From Romanomermis culicivorax (Eukaryota; Nematoda; Enoplea; Mermithida; Mermithidae), in NCBI GenBank assembly GCA_963922205.1, contig CAWUHX010000116.1, positions 310,001-374,000 on the forward strand: a DNA stretch of 64,000 bases. Direction: 5' to 3'. Positions 48,188-60,442 of this stretch are shown here, piece by piece (position 1 is the stretch's first letter; each line of letters starts with the position of its first letter). The notes beneath the pieces are model-generated. The model saw only the letters and a list, made by a program, of their open reading frames with translations, did not search any database and was not told the origin of the DNA. The position numbers and the translations under genes are program-made.

Positions 48188-50860
48188 TCACACGTTGATC
48201 GGAATATAATTGTCGATTTTGGCTCGATGCCGCTGGGCTATGCATTCGGCGATCCACACAATATTACGAATTTCTTGCTCCTTCAATCTAACGTAAGCGT
48301 AAAAAATTCCGAAGTGAAATTGTTGCAAGAACGCCAATACGTTCAACTTGACCTGAGAGAAACGATAATATGCCTTAAATTTTACAGCAGTCGCTCATTT
48401 CATAGACTACTGGTAAAATTGGGGTTATTTTCGACTGAATTTTCAGCCTTTCTAATTTCATCATCATCAATCAAAGTTCGCTGTATGAGTTTCGCTGATT
48501 TCATCATCATCAATCAAAGTTCGCTGTGTGTTCGCTGTATTTATTGCTCTTTCTAGTTTTGCGGATTTTCCCAATTCTTTTGAAAAACAAAAACGAAAGC
48601 GAAAAAACGTGCAAGTCAATCAATTTGACACCAAACACAAAAGATGGGATTAGTTGTTTCTTTCAACTAATGTTATAATACGTTAATTCTGGGAGACAAC
48701 CGCAACAAATTCCAATTTTTACCTCATGTTCAAAGAACTTGTCCTCCAAAGTTTTATCTCCGGGATTGATTCCGGCTCCATCGAATAAAGTTCGATATTC
48801 CTAGAAACACGGTATTTCTGAAACCATCAAATATATTAGCGAAATCAAAATTTCCCACCGGATATGGATCGCAAGCCATTTTAACGTCGTCGTAATTGTC
48901 ACAAGCCGCCAGGCGCAGCAATCCGTATGGATTCGTACGCCCACAACGCGGGTAGAGATTTTTACGGTCGTCTTTCGATAATTCCGTATCGAAAGAATTT
49001 ATTGTGATGATTATAGCTCGGCGATCGGCTTCGAACTATAAAACCTTTTTTGATAAAATATTAGATGATTTCGGTAAAAATCAGATACTCACCTCTAATA
49101 ACCCACACATTACGTCAGCTGTCGTGCCGCCTAAGTTTTTACAGAACGCATAAAAATCGTCCAAGTATGCCTGAAAAATGATAAAATGTTCATCATGAAA
49201 ATACAAGGCATCATCAAGTGATCAAGCTTCAGAAGTCAAGTCATCACGATACGTAGCATTTTGAAACTTCATCGGACGATTTTTAAAGGATGTGGATTTA
49301 GTAATTTTTAAGAATACGCAACGCCTTACTATATTTGCTTTGCAATACTAGTATTCCAACTAATGATCAGTTTATGGCCCAATGAGACTAATTTTTGAAG
49401 TTGCATAAAAATAATAGAGACGTATCGGGTAACCGGACCCGAAACAAGAAACGAAATTACCCAATTTTGTTGGACCCGGACCCGATATTCTTGAAATTTT
49501 GGGCCCGGACCTGGACCCGATATTAGAGATGTATCAGGTACCCGGACCCGAAACAAAACCCGAAACTACGCGACCAATTTGTTGGACCCGGACCCGAACC
49601 CAGTATTCTTAAAATTTTGGACCCGGATTCGATATTTTTAAAATATGCTACTCCATACATCCGTAAAATATAACATGGAAAAATATTTTGGTAGCTTTGA
49701 AATAGTGCTTTGCAAATGCAATTAATATCCTGTAAAAACTGAAAGATATTTGCGTAACTGCATTTATAACATAGTAACAATAATTCTTTACCGGATTTCA
49801 TTGTATCTAGTGTAGATCTGAGGTAGTTATTGAAGAAAAAAATGTGCCAATGATCACAAGGACTGACCATTGCTAGTTACGAATTGTTTATTTATTGCAC
49901 TAATTCCCCCACTAAACTGAAAGGGTCGGTAAAACATACACGTCACTGACTAGCTTCGAACTTTTTACGTCTACCGATTTTTGCATTCTCCAATTTTGGA
50001 TAAAACCTTATATTTCAACGCGAAAGTTTTTGGACCAACGTAAAATCACCTTATATTATCTAACCTTATATAACGTATTCCTAATAATTTCGACGTTCAT
50101 TTCGTCAAGATCCTGTTCCGAAATACAATCGACGAAATAGGGGGCCAGAGGCGTATCGACCAGGACGGCGTTGTATAATTCGGCCGGCGTCGAAGCTATG
50201 TGAATTGTTTCCATTTGTTCGAACGATCCCAACGGATGACATTTGGAAATTAATTCGCTTATAGGACGTTGATGTAATGTTCCAGTGATCAATAAAACGA
50301 TGTTGTCTATCATGTAAGAATATCTGGAGGAAGTTTCAAAAATGAAAAATATCGGCATACATCAACATAATTTTGAAATAACACTTTTTTGTAGAAGATG
50401 ATTATTTTTCCCTGTCAATTCATTAAATTGATAGCATAATACGATCCTTGTTGAAAAATTCGAAATATGGTACTTGCATAATTTCAGTTCACATACGTTA
50501 TGTAATCTAGGAAAGTAGACAATGGCTCCAAACTGTGGTTACGAAAGTGGTTAAACTCGATAATTAATTTTTCTTTCAATTTCTCTTCGATTACGTTAAC
50601 TGTAATCGGCCCGGGTTCGTTGGCCAAAAAATTACCGTAATCCGTAGACTGCAAATGCAACTTCAGATCTGAAAGAAACTAACTTCGATTTTTACGTAAG
50701 TACTTTGACCAGATAGAAGATTTGAACCTTCTAAAGTTTCGCATTGGACTAAATTAGCATAGTCAGCCTGCGACAAAATACCGCCTCTGAAGCCGCGTAC
50801 GACGCCCTCCAAATAACCGTGATCAATGTTGAAAAATAAGTCGTCGAGATTAAAAGACAT
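48188..50860 (-). CDS. ATP6V0D1: V-type proton ATPase subunit d (V0 sector)
   Basis: Seven exons, transcribed right to left: 50728-50860, 50497-50668, 50065-50323, 49093-49170, 48859-49035, 48723-48800 and 48188-48352 (stop TGA). Phases match at each junction and the product is 353 aa, against roughly 350 for the family. Diagnostic blocks are GYLEGVVRG and [16 protein letters not shown] near the N-terminus, [49 protein letters not shown], the [19 protein letters not shown] block, and [20 protein letters not shown] close to the C-terminus. Subunit d caps the c-ring and couples it to the V1 central stalk in acidifying organelles. The intron at 48801-48858 is only 58 nt. An AG after a T-rich tract (50870-50871) lies 9 nt before the ATG and could be a trans-splice acceptor. 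The gene is convergent with SmB. Confidence 0.97.
48455..48527 (+). repeat. Two-copy direct repeat in subunit d intron 6
   Basis: The 30-bp unit starting ATTTCATCATCATCAATC occurs at 48455-48484 and 48498-48527. Confidence 0.85.
49409..49655. repeat. Two tandem relatives of the TAGAGATGTATCGGGTA element
   Basis: GAGACGTATCGGGTA at 49410 and TTAGAGATGTATCAGGTACC at about 49523 each start a block of GGACCCGGACCCG words. It lies in subunit d intron 3. Confidence 0.6.
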
Positions 50861-50871
50861 TTTTGAAAGCT

Positions 50872-51450
50872 AAAAAAGAGAACGATTCCTATACTTTACA
50901 TGCGTTGTCCATATCAAAATGCTGTTAACGAACTTAAACACTGAAAAACAGAAAAATTTTAAAAATTCCGACAAATTTTAAAAAACGCTTTATGCCCTTT
51001 AGAGACAACAATTTTTCTGTTTTCTAACGAATGAGGTAAGGCAACGTATGCACGGTATAAGATTCATGTATTTCAAAAACTAGTGAATTGAAAAAAATCG
51101 GTATCCTTATCACTGTTCTATCTTCGAACTTATTTAATAATTATGATGTCCTTAGAGTTGTTAATTCACTGAAAATTATCAAATGAAAATTTTCGAGTTT
51201 ATAGTTTAATTCTATCGGACATTAGCAAAGTGATTGTAAGACCAAAGACCTAGATCAATAATAGTGTTGAACTACAGCAGAATATGTTGAAAATTTGCTC
51301 GAGTAAAATACAGTTTAAATGTTGTGTTCAAAAGTATTTACCATTATACAAATTCAAAAATACACTCATACTTGCATTTCATTCAATAGTTTGACAGTCT
51401 GCAAGTCAACAGCTTAGATGCATACATTTAACGCAGCCCCAGGGTCTGAG
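50872..51450. other. Upstream region of subunit d
   Basis: AT-rich; no promoter element is identifiable and no gene is seen. Confidence 0.4.
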
Positions 51451-51452
51451 CA

Positions 51453-51805
51453 TGCACGTAATTAAGAAAAGTACCGTAGGAACCCCCAAAAATCATCGTC
51501 TATATTGCTAGCCATTGGGAGATGTCCTACAGGATTTACTAATCGGACCACCCTAATTTTTGGTCGAAAATATACTCAAAAATGTCAATTTTGACGAAAA
51601 ATGGTCAAAATCGCGCCATGATGAATACATATTTTATGGTTTCTTAGACACAAAATTACTATTTTTCTAACTATTTTCTGGACTTTTTGGTAAAAAAGTC
51701 GAATTTTTTCTACATGGAGCTGCTCCACTATAATTTTGAGCAATCGATGATCCTCCGCACCAAAAGGGTCGCTTAATTCCCCCAAATCACGAGGCTCCAT
51801 TACAC
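51453..51805 (+). repeat. Decayed family D copy
   Basis: ATGCACGTAATT at the left, GCTAGCCATTGGGAG inside and CCATTACACGCA at the right match family D with many changes. No duplication is left. Confidence 0.55.
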
Positions 51806-52391
51806 GCAAAGTCGTATTTAGGGGGGGGGGGCGGGGGCTGTCGTCTCTCCACGGGACTTTGTCATATGTCGATTTCGTGTCTATTACTGAGAAAAATCTA
51901 AAAATTTTCCGTCATGAGTATATGTCACAGTCATTGTTTTCTATCAGGTGTGGCCGTCAGGACATCTACTTCCACTTACTAATTAACCTTCAACATTTTC
52001 GATCAACTTAATTAGCTCATCTCTTTTCTATTAGTTAAAAGTCAATATTGTACTGCCGATTAGGGATGGGCCGGATCGACTTTTTTGGCGGATCCGGATC
52101 CAAAAAAATTTGGTTCAGCGGATCCGGATCTTGAGGAACAGATCCGAGCGGATCCGGATCTTTCAATAAGTATATGTACTATGTATAATTAGTCTAAAAT
52201 TGAGTTGTATGAATTTGTATTCATTGGTGTCAATAGTTTAATAGATTATCAATCATTGAAATGTTTGTTTATCGAAATAGTTAACATGTACTAATTGATG
52301 ATTTTCATTCATTAAATTGTATTCATGTTTAGATTAATATTGGTTTCATCAGAAAAGAAATAAATAGAAATAGAAACTTTTTTCAGAAATT

Positions 52392-52580
52392 ATGGATTTG
52401 AGTTTTTCCTTCACTAGCAGAGTGTGGGACTACTTCACAGAGTCCCGAGATGATGAAGAAAAGGCAAAGTGCAATAAATGCAGAATACAGTTATCCAGAA
52501 AAGGTTGTGCTACTGGATGTCAGAGAAAACATTTGGAGAGGAAACATATGGCAATATATAAGCAGTTTGTGGCTAGATAA
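52392..52580 (+). pseudogene. BED zinc finger remnant of hAT transposase (copy 2)
   Basis: The 62-codon frame differs from copy 1 at a few residues only (for example SRDDEE for SPDDEE near residue 18). The BED cysteines and histidines are kept. Confidence 0.8.
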
Positions 52581-52746
52581 AAAGAAGATAATGAAAATAG
52601 AAGTAATTGTGGAACAAATTGCTACAAGTATAGTTATGTTAAAGAATTAATTTTTGTGTTTTCTTTAAAGATAGCCAGAAAACTGAACCTAGCAACTCAA
52701 AAACCAAATTAGAGCATGAACTTAAATCTCAAACGTCCCTGGACAA

Positions 52747-53046
52747 TTGCTTCATCTAGAAAGTAAACTTAAATTAGCACCAGCGAAAAGTGTTACCTAT
52801 GAACAGCTATTTAGTGGTGCTAATCAAATTTATGATCCTACCAAAAATCGTTTGAAGAGTGGTACTGTTGAAAAATTACTGTTTCACAAGTATAATTTTG
52901 CTACCATTGCAGTGTTTTTTTGTACAAGCCTTTTTGTACCTGTACAAAGATCGGCCAAAAAGTTTTTGTATGAAGAAATTTTTTTGTACACTGAGAAAAC
53001 CATGATCTTTTATGTATTTTTGCACAAAGTTTCTCGTCCTTCATAA
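52747..53046 (+). pseudogene. hAT transposase C-terminal dimerisation remnant (copy 2)
   Basis: It carries the same YEQLFSGANQIYDPTKNRL block as copy 1, with a slightly different downstream tail. Confidence 0.72.
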
Positions 53047-53571
53047 TCATCTTACAAATTAAGAAAATATACTCATAACTTTCATAAATCTGAAATACTT
53101 CAAGTTAAACCTGAAATTTCTGAAAATTAGTTCCATGATGCTTCTCAATTCAAACTCGGCTTCATGTTTAAAATTTAAGTTGCAAAATAGTTGGAGTAGA
53201 TTTTGACATTCTCAAATGGACCGAAATTCGCTTTTTCCGTACAAGAAGACCGCCAACATTTTTTCCTTTACTGGAAATTTTTCTCCAGGAAGCACTATTT
53301 GTTGAAAAATAGTATTGCAAAGAATTATTTATCCGGCGCGAAGCGTCGGAAAATTTTTGGTGTTTTCTAATACTGCAAAATTTTATGTGAATAATAATGA
53401 ATAAAGATCCGATTATGACCGGATCTTAATCATTGACAACAGCGGATCCGGATCTTAAAATATTTGGTTCAGCGGATCCGGAGCCAAAAAAATCTGGTTT
53501 AGCGGATCCGGATCCTAAAATTTAGGCGGATATCCGCGGATCCGGATACCCGGCCCATCTCTACTGCCGAT

Positions 53572-54850
53572 TAATAAGATTTTTCATCGTTCCTTACAAT
53601 TTTTTCTCACTTCTGGCTTGGAATTTTCCAATTCCTTTGAAACGTGAATTATCGCATCTAAAACGAACAAAACACTATTCTAGGACTGCAAATTAAGATC
53701 ATCTATTGAAGAAATTATTGCGAACATTCAATTTCCAGCAATTTGGAACACAGAAATCCGAAAATTTTTCCAGCACTATGCGCTGGGCGCTGGGATAAGA
53801 AAAATATAACAATCCATTACTTTGATTCCACGTTATTTACATTTTTATAAACATTTATTTTCCAGTCTTTCAGAATAACCTAATAATTTTCCGGCGCTCC
53901 GCGTTTTAACGTTTTTAAACGTTCAACTTCTTTGGAATCAAGTACGCCTTGTTTACAAAATTGTTTAACTACAGCATCATTTTGATTTTTTGTGACGACT
54001 TTCTCTTCTCTCTTGCTCATTTTCCTTCGTCAACTTATCAATCATTGCTGGAGGGGTCAAATCTGCTGGAGGTCAGCAAAAATCTGTTAGAAATCAATCG
54101 AAATCTGTTGGGTCTCAATACCCGCCAAGCCTTCCTCACGTGTATGTACGGTTGGCAGGCAACACTGGTCAGGCCCACTCTTTTTTTCACATTTGCACTA
54201 TAATGTGGAAAAAAATCCGGAATGTGGAAAAAATTTTTGAGGTCTTTCCACAAATGTGGAAAAAAATTTTGGGGTTTTGATATAGAAAAGATGCATTTTG
54301 GTGCATTTGAGAAGGTCCAAACAATTTTACGGCGCTTCGCGCCGGTTAGAACTTCAATAATCATTATTATTTATTACCAAGCTCAGGCACGGTTTTAACA
54401 TGTCAACCTTCACTTATCATTTAATATTTTAATGTTTTCATCATATTGAACGTATTGTCTCACGTTTTTATTGGTGATCTTTAATATTTTATCTTGATAT
54501 TTAATGAATATCCGCATTTTTCCTTGATACATTTTTTGAGAACGATCAAGACATCAACTTCATAAACTTTTTGAAGCGATTGTTTCTTTCTTGACGTAAA
54601 GTGAAGCCAAAAGCTTTATGGAAGTAATTTTCAAAGATTTCTACTCTTCTTACTCGCATCTTTTCGGCCAAAATCACGAAAGTCTATGAATAAATAACTG
54701 GTTTAAAAATTTTAAAAATGATAAAATTCTACAACTTATGATTTTCGAACACGAACTTCAAATCTAATTTATGAGATATCTGTTCGAAAAATTGGTATTA
54801 CTGCGTGTGGTTCACACCTATCTTATAACGTTATACACCTTGGGCATAGA
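53572..54850 (+). repeat. Family G sequence flanking BED-hAT copy 2
   Basis: Position 53572-53930 continues the G-type element split by the BED-hAT insertion. Position 54170-54850 is a further partial G1-like copy, with a GC hairpin at about 54330-54345. Between them lies the AATCTGCTGGAGGTCAGC repeat. Confidence 0.55.
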
Positions 54851-54876
54851 GGGTTATTGGAAGGGGATTAACGGGG

Positions 54877-55029
54877 CGAGGCTTAGGCTTTGACTTACTC
54901 TTAGGCTCAGGCTTAGGCTTAGCCTTGGGCATGATCTTAGGCTCAGGCTTAGCCTTGAGCCTGAGCTTAGACTTAGGGCGCAAGTCTAAATAATGTAAAA
55001 GCCTAAGCCTAAGAAAAGCCTAAGCCTCG
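54877..55029. repeat. Inverted TTAGGC-like arrays
   Basis: Degenerate TTAGGC units run rightwards from 54877, then the reverse GCCTAA units end at 55029. The outermost 15 bp, CGAGGCTTAGGCTTT and AAAGCCTAAGCCTCG, are perfect inverses. Confidence 0.7.
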
Positions 55030-55091
55030 AACAGTTAATCTTCCAAAACCCACCATTTAATGGTCAAGCGTGTACGTTATGAGATGGGTGT

Positions 55092-56213
55092 CATACCTGC
55101 AATTGGGGAGGGGACCCCACCCCAACTTAGCCGAACCCTCTTATACCCAGATATTAGAACCCCCACCCCAACTTGGTCAACCCTTTACCGAACCCCCTCA
55201 AAACTTGGAAAAAATTACGAAAAAAATAACTCTTTTGGGAAAATTTTCGAAGTTTTTTCGACCTCCCCTAAAATTTCGGGAATGACCCTCGCCCAGCGAT
55301 CGACCGGGTACCCGGCCCCGGCCGGTCAGACCATGCCCGGGCCCAGGCTTAATGTTTAAAATGAATTATTTTCCATTTAGTTCATTTAAACATCATATAC
55401 ACAGACTGAATAATTAAAAAGTAAAAAGTGCAGACAGTGCAATGCATGAGTCATCTAACAATAACGAACAATTGGCCAAAGTAATAACACATCTTTTGTA
55501 ATTTATATTGCTTAATTTAAGCTTGTATGTACAAAAAGTGTGACTATGTTTATTTTCAATTTCATACCTGTATATATGTACCTAATGATTTTAGTTGGCT
55601 AAATAATACTTATGCCATCCCAGTGGAAACGCTAGTGAGCAAGAGTTTAGCGCAGCCGCCGACATAGCCGATCATGACCGGAACAGGTTGCTGCCCGAAA
55701 ATGTTAACGAATTACCTTTTCTCAAGTACAATATTCGCAAAAGTTCCTTTTAGTTGCTTAATATTAACTTGATAAAGATTAAAGAATAAACAATTTTTTA
55801 CAAATTATGGTCTTGTTGCTTATATTCTGTTTCATGCTTCACATTCTTATATGACTGTTTTGACTAGCCTGTATAGGCGCAACAAACCCGGGCCCGGTGC
55901 AAGGCCCCGTGAAAAATTCAGGTCCAGGCCGTGTGAAATTTTGAGCCTGGTCGATCGCTGCCCCACCCAGGTATGCTGTAAGAGGTGCGACCAGTTGGGT
56001 TGGGGAGAGCATAAACCCAAAACTGTGGGTTGGGGGTCAAAACATTTCCAAAATTTTGGCGGGTTTGAAAAAAGTCTAAAAAATTCCCAAAAAAGCCACG
56101 TTTTTCCTAATTTATTCCAATTTTTCCAAGTTTGGGGAGGGGTTGAGTATAGATAGGGTTCAACCAATTCAACTAACCTCCCCCTCCAATTACGGGTAAG
56201 TCTTACAAGTATG
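55092..56213. mobile_element. Composite family A element with inner hAT-like insert
   Basis: Outer ends CATACCTGCA / TTACAAGTATG are flanked by duplication ATGGGTGT (55084-55091, 56214-56221). Inside, 55294-55960 has its own ends CAGCGATCGACC / GGTCGATCGCTG. The inner duplication is unclear (CCCTCGCC against CCCCACCC). Confidence 0.7.
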
Positions 56214-57656
56214 ATGGGTGTCAACCAGAAATACCGAAAAATTTATTACCAGAATGCTTTAAAAAGCTTAAAAACAGTTAAATAAAGCATCTGTGAGCAT
56301 TTTTAAGCGAAAAAGCGAGTTGGGAAAAATGAGCCAAATCTTTTGGACCTCTTCTTTTCGGTGTTTTTTTGATGAAAATTTTTTGCCCCATTTGAGGAAA
56401 ACCCCCAAAAAAATTTTCCTCATAGGGAAAAATTAATTTTTTTAGTTTCCTTGCTTTAAAATCGTTCAAAATGATTTCTGATGTGTTTTTTGTACGTTTC
56501 TCATTAACTTGCATTTTATTCCACGAAAAAACTGTCATTTTTCTCGCAAAAAAGTTCGAGCTAATGACCTGCTAGTAAATAAATATTTAAGTGAGTTTAC
56601 ATGATCTAAGCAAGAATATAATTCAACGGCAGAACCTCTTTGACGATATAAACAACTTAATTTCGATCTAACAAGTAAAACAAACAGTAAACTTCGATAA
56701 AACGATAACAAGGAGAAATAAAATTTTAGAACTGATTCTGAACAGCTGACAATCTGACATAAAGGTGTGAAATGGACTACAAAGGCTTTCTTGTGCGAAG
56801 GCCAGGTTCCAATCCAATGTGCAACTTGGAGGAAAATTTTTATTGCACAGTTGTTCACTCTGAAATCAAAAAATTAGCTTAATTTTATCGGAAAACTCAC
56901 CAGAAGCTAGTTTTCTTCTATTTCATTCGATTCGCGTCGGTTTTAGCCTTTTAAAACCAAATTTTTTGTGTTTTGTTGACGAGAAAATGAAGATTAGAAT
57001 GAGTAACTCGTTCGGCGCCTAGCGCCAAAAATTTTTCTGCGATTTTAATATTCTAGAACGCTCGAAAATGAACCTTTTCAACTTTTATTTCCTAGACAGA
57101 AGGTTTAATTTTTCAGTGAATTCAATGAATTTTCAGTCGGGCAGACTACAATTCAAAACAAAAACTAGAAAAGCAACCAAGAATTTTGATTCTTCAGCCA
57201 GCAAGAATTCCCACTTGGACTCAAAATGTTTTAATCACACAAATGTCAAAATCTTTTTGAAGAGCGCAAAAAGACTGGCAAAATAGTCGAGAAAAATCTT
57301 GCTTTTCGTCAAATTCTCAAAAAAACGTCACAGGATCAAACATTTATCCATAATATATTGATAATTAAAGGCTATAGTTAATCATTAGCTAGAATGACAT
57401 TTTCTAACCGCGCATTAGAATAATATAGAAAAATTAATCCGGCGGAAATTTCAACAATTTTCAATTTTATAACGCGTAAAATGCACCTCCGAACAGGAAA
57501 CCATCAAAAAGTTTTTCCGTAAAATTTGTGCCTAAGTACAAAAAAATTTGGCTCAATATAAAAAAAAATCATCAAAAATGGTCGATTGAGGAAAAAACTG
57601 TGCTCCTTTCCTTATTTGGGGAAAAGGCCGGCGGAAAAAAACAGTGGGATGATAAG

Positions 57657-58885
57657 CACTGTTTTTTTTCCACATTTGCACTATAATGTGGAAAAAAATC
57701 TGGAATGTGGAAAAAATTTTTGAGGTCTTTCCACAAATGTGGAAAAAAATTTGGGGTTTTCAAATTGAAAAGTTGCATTTTGGTGCATTTTAGGAGGTCC
57801 AAATCTCAAAATTTTCCGGCGCTCCGCGCCGGCTATAACTTTAATAATCATCATTATCATACCTGTAAGACCTCCGACCAGTTGGGGGGGGGGGGGTAGG
57901 AAAAAGTCGAAATTTTTCCCAAAAAACATACACTTTTTTGAAAAATTTTTTTTTTCCAAACTGGGAGGAGTTGGGGGGAAATGATTTTGGGTACAGGGTT
58001 GGCCAAGTTGGGGGGGGGGTCCCCCCCCCAACCCCCGCCCCAAGTACAGGTATGATCATTATTCATTAAGTAGCTCAGGCGCGGCTTTTATCATGTCTAC
58101 CTTCATTTATCACTCAATCTATAATAGTTTTCATCATCTTAAACGTAGTATCTCATGTTTTAATTGGTAATCTTCAATGTTTTATCATAACAGATTCGTA
58201 TTTTTTTTCCTTTTGTGAAAGATCAATACGTCAAGTCTCTATGCTTTATGATGCGATTATTTCTTTGCTAACGTAAAATCAATTCAAAAGCTTCATGGAA
58301 ATATCTTTCGGAAATTTATACTCTTCTTACTCATATATTTTCGATCAAGTTCATGAGAGTTTACAAATAAATTACAGATTTTAAAATTTTTCAAGTAAAA
58401 TTCTAGAAATTACGACTGTTGAACACAAAATTGGAATCTAATTCTAGAAATAAATGTCCGGAAAATTGATTTTCCAGCATCCCAGAATGTCAATATACCC
58501 AAAAAATTTCCGGCGCGCGCCGGAAAGGTTACCATCCTTTTTGGGCTCTCGCTTGTCATCATAGAGGACTTGACCATTGATTTCTTGTGTAATTCAAGTC
58601 AACTTTGCCCTTGGATAGTTTGCTAGAAAATTTGTTCAACAATGCTTGTAGATTAGGCTTTTAAATCGAACATTTCAATTTTTTCTTCAATTTTAATGAA
58701 TTAACTTTTCTGAAAACACCGGAAGGCTTGAAAAAGCTCAAAAACAGTGCGATAAAGCGTCTGTGAGCATTTTTAAGTCAAAAAACGAGGATTTTTAGAC
58801 GAAAAAAAATTTTTTCCACATGTGGAAAAAAAATTTGACTCCTTTCCACATTTGTGGAAAAAAGTTCGTGGAAAAAAAAACAGTG
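57657..58885 (+). mobile_element. Family G element 1
   Basis: Ends CACTGTTTTTTTTCC / GGAAAAAAAAACAGTG. Its 8-bp duplication ATGATAAG is restored only when element 58891-59944 is removed (left 57649-57656). It carries the hairpins CCGGCGCTCCGCGCCGG (57816-57832) and CCGGCGCGCGCCGG (about 58509). Confidence 0.8.
57858..58054 (-). mobile_element. Family A hAT-like MITE inside family G
   Basis: A 197-bp element with duplication ATCATTAT (57850-57857, 58055-58062). Orientation is opposite to the copies at 2120 and 40433, so G runs replace C runs. Confidence 0.88.
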
Positions 58886-58890
58886 ATGAT

Positions 58891-59944
58891 CACCTTTTTT
58901 TTTCCTCAAATGGGGTCTTTTGAGGAAAAAAATTTCGAAATGAGAAAAAAAATTTTGGGTATGGTTCTCATTGAGGAAAAAATTTTGGGGAATTTCAAAC
59001 CGAAAAGATGCGTTTTGGTGGACTTAAAAGGTCGAAATCTCAAAATTTTCCGGCGCTTCGCGCCGGTCACGTGTACAATCTTGACTATTTTCCATCAGGC
59101 GCGGCAAGGCAATTAGCATATCTACTTCGACTTACTAATTAATGCTCAACAGTTTCTATCAATCAAGTTAGCTCGTTTCATTTTCTAATCGTTAACAGTC
59201 AATTATGTCGCCCAATATTGAGATTTTTCATCAATTTTCTCAATTTTTTCTCTCGATGTTTGGAATTTCTTAAACGTCTGCAACCTGAACTTTTGCGTTT
59301 ATTGAAGATAGAAATTGAAGACATCATTCTAAACTGCGATTTTCGAACTTCTGTTTATGAATATCTGTTGGAGAGATTTATTTTCGAGCGTTTTAGAATA
59401 TAAAAACTGAAAAATTTTCCCGGCGCTTCGCGCCGGAATGGGAAACAAATTATACTTCATGAGTATTTTTTTTCTACATGTGGAAAACGGATTTTAATTT
59501 ATTTACCAACGTTGTGAAGGTTCAATTTCCAGCGTTGTAGAAAGTGAAAATCCAAAAATTTTTCCGGCGCTCCGCGCCGGACGAAGGACTAATTAAAATT
59601 AGATGATTCTAATGAGAGCCATAGAAATGTTAATAGCGGATAAATTCCTGAAAACTCCGTTATTCGTTAACATGCTTCACCCGCTCCTGTAGAACACCAA
59701 TGTATTCTTCATGAGCTCATTTCTAACAAACATATCAGAATTTTCTCAATTTTTTTCTCATTTTTGCAGGTTTCTGACTCCAAATACAACAAAATGCATG
59801 GGTATGCTCTTAAAATGCATAAAAAAGCATCCGTAGCCACATTATAAGCGTTTTTAAAAATGTGGAAAATTTTTGGAAAATGAGGAAAAGAATTTTGGGT
59901 CCGGTTCTCATGTGGAAAAAATCTTCGAGGAAAAAAAAACGGTG
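58891..59944 (+). mobile_element. Family G element 2
   Basis: Ends CACCTTTTTTTTTCC / GGAAAAAAAAACGGTG with perfect duplication GTGATGAT (58883-58890, 59945-59952). It carries three GC hairpins at 59050-59066, 59420-59436 and 59564-59580. Confidence 0.83.
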
Positions 59945-59952
59945 GTGATGAT

Positions 59953-60442
59953 AAGGCGTTTCGTTGTAATTTCTAGTCATATATTGACGTGTTCCTTTAC
60001 TAACTCATAGGATTATGAGAAAAAAAATTTCGCCAATAAATTTTCCACATGTAGAAAAAAAATTTGATTTGTCACATTTGTGAAAAGAAGTTCGGTGGAA
60101 AAAGCTTTTTGCCCCAAGCCCGCAAGGTCAGTACAGTAAGTTTTAGTCGAATACGTGGAGCACACATCAAAATTGAGACTTTTTCAAATTGCCAATGAAT
60201 GATTTTTGGTTGATCTGAACCTGAACATGATCTGAACATGACAAATTCAACTTCAGTATGCTGCAATGGGGAAGACTGATCACTTACTCATTATGTTCGG
60301 AATCTATTTCAAACAAAAGGCCATTACTGAAATCACCAAAGCGAATAAATATCATCGAACTGATGTTTACTGTAATTCAGTGCAAAAATCCGCAATTTCG
60401 TTGCCGTTATATTGATTCTCTTCCTGTAGAATTTATAGAAAA
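59953..60442 (+). other. Upstream region of eL31
   Basis: It begins with a short family G remnant (to about 60110). The rest appears unique, with CTCTTCCTGT (60418) and an AG at 60437-60438 just before the start codon. Confidence 0.45.

Larger units (their letters stand above)
52061..53563 (+). mobile_element. BED-hAT element, copy 2 (internally deleted)
   Basis: The element is 1,503 bp with ends TAGGGATGGGCCGG / CCGGCCCATCTCTA and an 8-bp duplication CTGCCGAT (52053-52060, 53564-53571). It has the same structure as copy 1, including the GGATCCGGATC subterminal arrays and the same missing core. It is inserted in an older family G element (flanks at 51940 and 53572-53930 continue each other). 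Confidence 0.9.
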
